DNA of 47,360 nt from Nostoc sp. S13 (GTDB taxonomy: Bacteria > Cyanobacteriota > Cyanobacteriia > Cyanobacteriales > Nostocaceae): NCBI RefSeq assembly GCF_029379315.1, contig NZ_JAQYWQ010000048.1, positions 1 through 47,360 on the forward strand, read 5' to 3'. The notes beneath the pieces were generated by a model that was not told the origin of the DNA, did no database searches, and saw nothing but the letters and a program-made list of their open reading frames with translations. The position numbers were made by a program, and so were the translations under genes. Each line of letters opens with the position of its first letter. Positions within the stretch are counted from its first letter, which is position 1. Positions 44,501 to 47,360 of this stretch are shown piece after piece.

Positions 44501-46021
44501 ATGACAATACTTCGACGTAGCTCAGTAACCACTCCGCTATTTTGCCGCAATTACATCGATGGTCAATGGTTGAGTGCTGTAGGGCAAGCAATCCTGAAAA
44601 GTCGCAACCCTGCTGACAAAACCGAAGTCGTTGCCACATTCGCCTGTTCTCAAGCCAATGATGTAGATACAGCCGTAGCCGCCGCCCGTAAAGCCTACCA
44701 CAGTTGGCGCAAAGTCCCAGCCCCAGCTAGGGCAGAATACATCTTTCGCGTCGGGGAAATATTACTCCAGCATAAAGAAGAACTTGCCCAGTTAATCAGT
44801 CGGGAAATGGGTAAACCTTTGACAGAAGCCAGGGGAGATGTACAAGAAGGTATTGACTGCGCCTTTTACAGTGCTGGCGAAGGACGGCGACTATTCGGGC
44901 AAACCACACCGTCGGAAATGTCCAATAAATTCGCCATGACTGTGCGAATGCCCATCGGAGTCTGTGCCTTAATTACTCCCTGGAATTTCCCAGTGGCAAT
45001 TCCTTGCTGGAAAGCTATGCCAGCCTTGGTATGTGGCAATACAGTCATCCTTAAACCTGCCGAAGATACCTCCGGCTGTGCAACTAAATTGATTGAAATT
45101 TTCCAACAAGCAGGTTTACCACCAGGAGTAATTAACTTGGTGCATGGTGTGGGAGAAGAGGCGGGGAAAGCTTTAGTTGAGCATCCCAATGTAGATTTGG
45201 TGTCGTTTACTGGTTCTTCAGAAACGGGTGCCTTTGTGGGCGCTACTTGCGGACGCACTCACAAGCGTGTCTGTCTGGAAATGGGTGGTAAAAATGCCCA
45301 AGTGGTGATGGAAGATGCGGATTTAGAACTTGCTCTCGATGGTGCAGTGTGGGGAGCCTTTGGCACAACCGGTCAACGATGTACGGCTACCAGTCGGCTG
45401 ATTTTGCATCGTGATATCAAAGAAAAATTTACCACTATGCTTTATGAGCGTACCAGTAAGTTACGCTTGGGTGCTGGCACTGACCCGAATACAGATATTG
45501 GCCCAATAGTCAATGAAAAGCAACTCCAACAGGTGAGCAAGTATTTGGATATTGCTCGTGAGGAAGGAGCAAAGGTTTTAATTGGTGGTGAAATTGCCAC
45601 TGAAGGTTCATTGAAAAACGGTTATTTCTTTCAACCAACTATTTTGGATGATGTCACTCCTGATATGCGAGTTGCCCGTGAAGAGATATTTGGACCAGTA
45701 GTAGTATTGATTGAGGTTAGTTCCTTTGAGGAAGCGATCGCAATTCTCAACGATAGCAATTATGGTCTTTCTTCTTCAGTTTACACCCGCGATATCAATC
45801 GGGCTTTTACTGCTATGCGTGACATCGAAGCAGGTATTACCTATATTAACGGCCCCACTATTGGTGCAGAGGTACATTTGCCCTTTGGTGGTGTTAAACA
45901 AACCGGTAACGGACACCGCGAAGCTGGAACTACCGCTTTGGATGTTTTCACAGAATGGAAAAGTGTCTATGTTGACTTTTCTGGAAGTTTACAACGCGCT
46001 CAGATAGATAACCGCAGTTAA
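44501..46021 (+). CDS. NAD(P)-dependent aldehyde dehydrogenase
   Basis: 506 residues from ATG 44501 (a GTG nine codons earlier is less likely; CCGGAG lies at 44485-44490). ALDH superfamily hallmarks: ITPWNFPVAIPCWKAMPALVCGN (Asn and Lys of the cofactor site), the Glu in LEMGGKNAQVV, the catalytic Cys in TTGQRCTATSR, and EIFGPVVVLIEV. The C-terminal PFGGVKQTGNGHREAG is closest in wording to ALDH7/AASDH-like or succinate-semialdehyde dehydrogenases. The physiological aldehyde cannot be read from the sequence. Possibly cotranscribed with the cyclase-family gene. A 700-bp gap follows. Confidence 0.88.
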   Translation: MTILRRSSVTTPLFCRNYIDGQWLSAVGQAILKSRNPADKTEVVATFACSQANDVDTAVAAARKAYHSWRKVPAPARAEYIFRVGEILLQHKEELAQLISREMGKPLTEARGDVQEGIDCAFYSAGEGRRLFGQTTPSEMSNKFAMTVRMPIGVCALITPWNFPVAIPCWKAMPALVCGNTVILKPAEDTSGCATKLIEIFQQAGLPPGVINLVHGVGEEAGKALVEHPNVDLVSFTGSSETGAFVGATCGRTHKRVCLEMGGKNAQVVMEDADLELALDGAVWGAFGTTGQRCTATSRLILHRDIKEKFTTMLYERTSKLRLGAGTDPNTDIGPIVNEKQLQQVSKYLDIAREEGAKVLIGGEIATEGSLKNGYFFQPTILDDVTPDMRVAREEIFGPVVVLIEVSSFEEAIAILNDSNYGLSSSVYTRDINRAFTAMRDIEAGITYINGPTIGAEVHLPFGGVKQTGNGHREAGTTALDVFTEWKSVYVDFSGSLQRAQIDNRS

Positions 46022-46724
46022 TTGTATGCAGTTATACAATTTTAGATTGAAAAGAGCAATCAAAAATCCAAAATTTTGTCATTCAGGAGGTAAAAGTACA
46101 ATTAATTCTCCAAGGCGCTTCAATATAGTGAGTACTTGGTGTAGTTCTGAATCACGTTCAATATTGGGCAATTGATCACACAACGAATCGCACGTCCTCT
46201 ACCTTTGTTGTTTAATCGCAAAAATCAAAGAATATATCTTTAAAAAGGAGCGATCGCTTTTAAATGAATGCTGTGCTGTTTACCTCCTGACTCGCGATCG
46301 CACAAACCCCTATTTTCTCGTCAGTTTCCGAAAATTTGTGATCTACTCAATCTAAAAAGTTTGTAAGCAATTGCATAATTCCTAAAACTCAGCCGTAATT
46401 CTACATATAGGACTCTTAATTTGATTTTTGAAATATAGATAGGGTGTCTTAGGAAAACGTAACGCACCCTAAATAGACTTATCCACAAATAAACCTCAAA
46501 ATAGCTGAAACCCTTACATAGCTGGCTTTTTAGCTTATATAAAACAGGAACCTCTAAAACCCTCTCCAGAGCTAGGTTTCAGCCAAATAAAGTTCTCATT
46601 TCCGGATAAGTCTAATATACTTAGACTTTTTCAAAAATTAAATCGGATTCCTACAGGTGCGTAGTTTTATCGTGCAATATTACTATGTGCAAGTTTGGTA
46701 GTGTCTTAATCAAGGAAAACAGCT
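46022..46724. other. 703-bp non-coding region with foldback elements
   Basis: Holds a short minus-strand open frame 46079-46198 (LHQVLTILKRLGELIVLLPP) that might be a gene relic but lacks a start. It also has an AGGGTG...CACCCT palindrome (46441-46470) and a foldback element (46474-46614) with its own hairpin to 46628. The FG-GAP gene promoter must be near its right end. Confidence 0.5.
46474..46614. mobile_element. Foldback/MITE-like element
   Basis: TAGACTTATCC (46474-46484) and its reverse complement at 46604-46614 are perfect 11-bp ends. A second inner pair GCTGAAACC (46504-46512) and GGTTTCAGC (46575-46583) is placed almost symmetrically. The whole 141 bp can fold back on itself and has no coding capacity. 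Adjacent AAGTCTAA...TTAGACTT (46608-46628) adds another hairpin. Confidence 0.5.
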
Positions 46725-47258
46725 ATGCAACATAACACTGACTTTAATGGCGACGGCTTAAGCGACTTCATCCGCCAAGAAAAAGGTACAGCAGTGGATG
46801 GCAATCGTGATGTTGAAGTATATCTGTCCAAAGGAAACGGTATCTTTAATCCAGGCATCCCTTTAATAGATGCCTTTGCTGCCAACGGGAACGTTGCCAA
46901 TCTGATTGTAGGAGACTTTAATGGCGACGGCTTAAGCGACTTCATCCGCCAAGAAAAAGGTACAGCAGTGGATGGCAATCGTGATGTTGAAGTATATCTG
47001 TCCAAAGGAAACGGTATCTTTAATCCAGGCATCCCTTTAATAGATGCCTTTGCTGCCAACGGGAACGTTGCCAATCTGATTGTAGGAGACTTTAATGGCG
47101 ACGGCTTAAGCGACTTCATCCGCCAAGAAAAAGGTACAGCAGTGGATGGCAATCGTGATGTTGAAGTATATCTGTCCAAAGGAAACGGCATTTTTAATTC
47201 CGGCATAGCTTTGATAGATGCCTTTGCTGCGAACGGGAACGTTGCCAATCTGATATAG
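46725..47258 (+). CDS. FG-GAP/VCBS repeat protein of three near-identical units
   Basis: 177 residues made almost wholly of three 58-residue units (DNA period 174 bp; starts near 46741, 46915 and 47089). Each has a calcium-binding DFNGDGLSDFIRQEKG loop and the block EVYLSKGNGIFN, the FG-GAP/VCBS blade pattern of beta-propellers. Units 1 and 2 look identical in DNA; unit 3 has a few changes (ends FNSGIALIDA). No signal peptide or other domain. Three units cannot close a seven-bladed propeller alone, so it may be a fragment of a larger family or oligomerise. AAGGA lies 9 nt before ATG 46725. The minus-strand frame over the same repeats is a shadow. Confidence 0.72.
   Translation: MQHNTDFNGDGLSDFIRQEKGTAVDGNRDVEVYLSKGNGIFNPGIPLIDAFAANGNVANLIVGDFNGDGLSDFIRQEKGTAVDGNRDVEVYLSKGNGIFNPGIPLIDAFAANGNVANLIVGDFNGDGLSDFIRQEKGTAVDGNRDVEVYLSKGNGIFNSGIALIDAFAANGNVANLI
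46741..47258. repeat. Three 174-bp tandem repeats
   Basis: Direct repeats of 174 bp beginning ACTTTAATGGCGACGGC at 46741, 46915 and 47089. The first two copies are indistinguishable by eye over their full length; the third differs at several positions in its last 60 bp and breaks off after the NLI codons. Confidence 0.9.
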
Positions 47259-47305
47259 AGGCTAAACCTAGAAAAACTGTCATCTAGTCATACCGTTTCA
47301 CTTTA

Positions 47306-47360
47306 AGAGGGTGTTTGAAAAGTCGAGCAGGTTGTAAAAAAGCTCTCTCAGTATACGCTG
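47306..47360. mobile_element. Possible end of an insertion sequence at the window edge
   Basis: GAGGGTGTTTGAAAAGTC resembles terminal sequences of IS elements found in cyanobacteria. The window ends before any transposase can be seen, so this is only a hint. Confidence 0.25.

Noticed and set aside
46079..46198. Minus-strand frame ending LKRLGELIVLLPPE
   Set aside because: Only 40 codons, bounded upstream by a TAG, no start and no family recognised; kept only as a possible relic within the intergenic entry.
46706..47248. Minus-strand frame across the 174-bp repeats
   Set aside because: The period is a multiple of 3, so all frames stay open easily; the plus frame encodes the recognisable calcium-binding loops.

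Overview
The window looks like chromosomal DNA of a filamentous, heterocyst-type cyanobacterium close to Nostoc/Anabaena. The evidence is a fraC-fraD-fraE septal-junction operon, very many GCGATCGC (HIP1) octamers, heptanucleotide tandem repeats (ATTAGTC, GAATTAC), dispersed palindromic repeats, and typical cyanobacterial gene families (tandem CobO, DUF2891, DUF2227, multi-PAS/GAF histidine kinases).

Layout. 0-0.9 kb: an IS4-type transposase remnant and repeat-rich DNA. 0.85-6.2 kb: a DUF2891 gene, then the sugar-catabolic cluster gap1, pyk, tal. 6.4-8.1 kb: an Arg-rich secreted repeat protein and, after about 850 bp of AT-rich non-coding DNA, a precursor peptide with a microviridin leader (PFFARFLE) and four consecutive TxKYPSD-type cores. 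No ATP-grasp ligase lies anywhere in the window. 8.3-10.2 kb: a decayed HigBA/ImmA-like toxin-antitoxin module abutting a tandem-domain cob(I)alamin adenosyltransferase. 10.4-13 kb: fraCDE. 13-20.9 kb: housekeeping and small conserved genes (pentapeptide protein, folD, crtE, DUF212 phosphatase-like, SPOR-like secreted protein, OB-fold lipoprotein, NUDIX, AI-2E-type permease). 21-25.3 kb: a histidine kinase, a frameshifted PEP-CTERM gene and a Tat-exported PhoD-type phosphatase with a possible Pho box.

25.5-27.2 kb: a two-gene unit of an AAA15/OLD-like ATPase and a PIN-like nuclease, a candidate defence or toxin pair. 27.3-30.5 kb: tlyA, a PPC-like exported protein, mazG, a DUF2227 gene and tRNA-Val(UAC) with its terminator. 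30.5-32.3 kb: a graveyard of broken genes: a VapC tail, an alpha/beta hydrolase with TGG changed to TGA, and a conserved cyanobacterial gene interrupted by a dispersed 29-bp repeat that brings in two stop codons. 32.3-39.2 kb: a minus-strand block of a dynamin-like GTPase and a 991-aa Hsp70-like ATPase, similar in architecture to the SrfC/SrfB pair, with a DUF2887 PD-(D/E)XK gene and a partial tandem copy of its tail between them. 39.2-47.4 kb: a MITE, an orphan bidirectional terminator, a 1104-aa PAS/GAF histidine kinase, a cyclase-family hydrolase, an aldehyde dehydrogenase, and a small protein made of three nearly identical 174-bp FG-GAP/VCBS units.

Most notable are the orphan four-core microviridin-type precursor, the ATPase/PIN pair, the dynamin/Hsp70 block, and a dispersed repeat caught interrupting a gene at what was probably a HIP1 site. 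All functional names rest on motif recognition by eye; no database search was possible.
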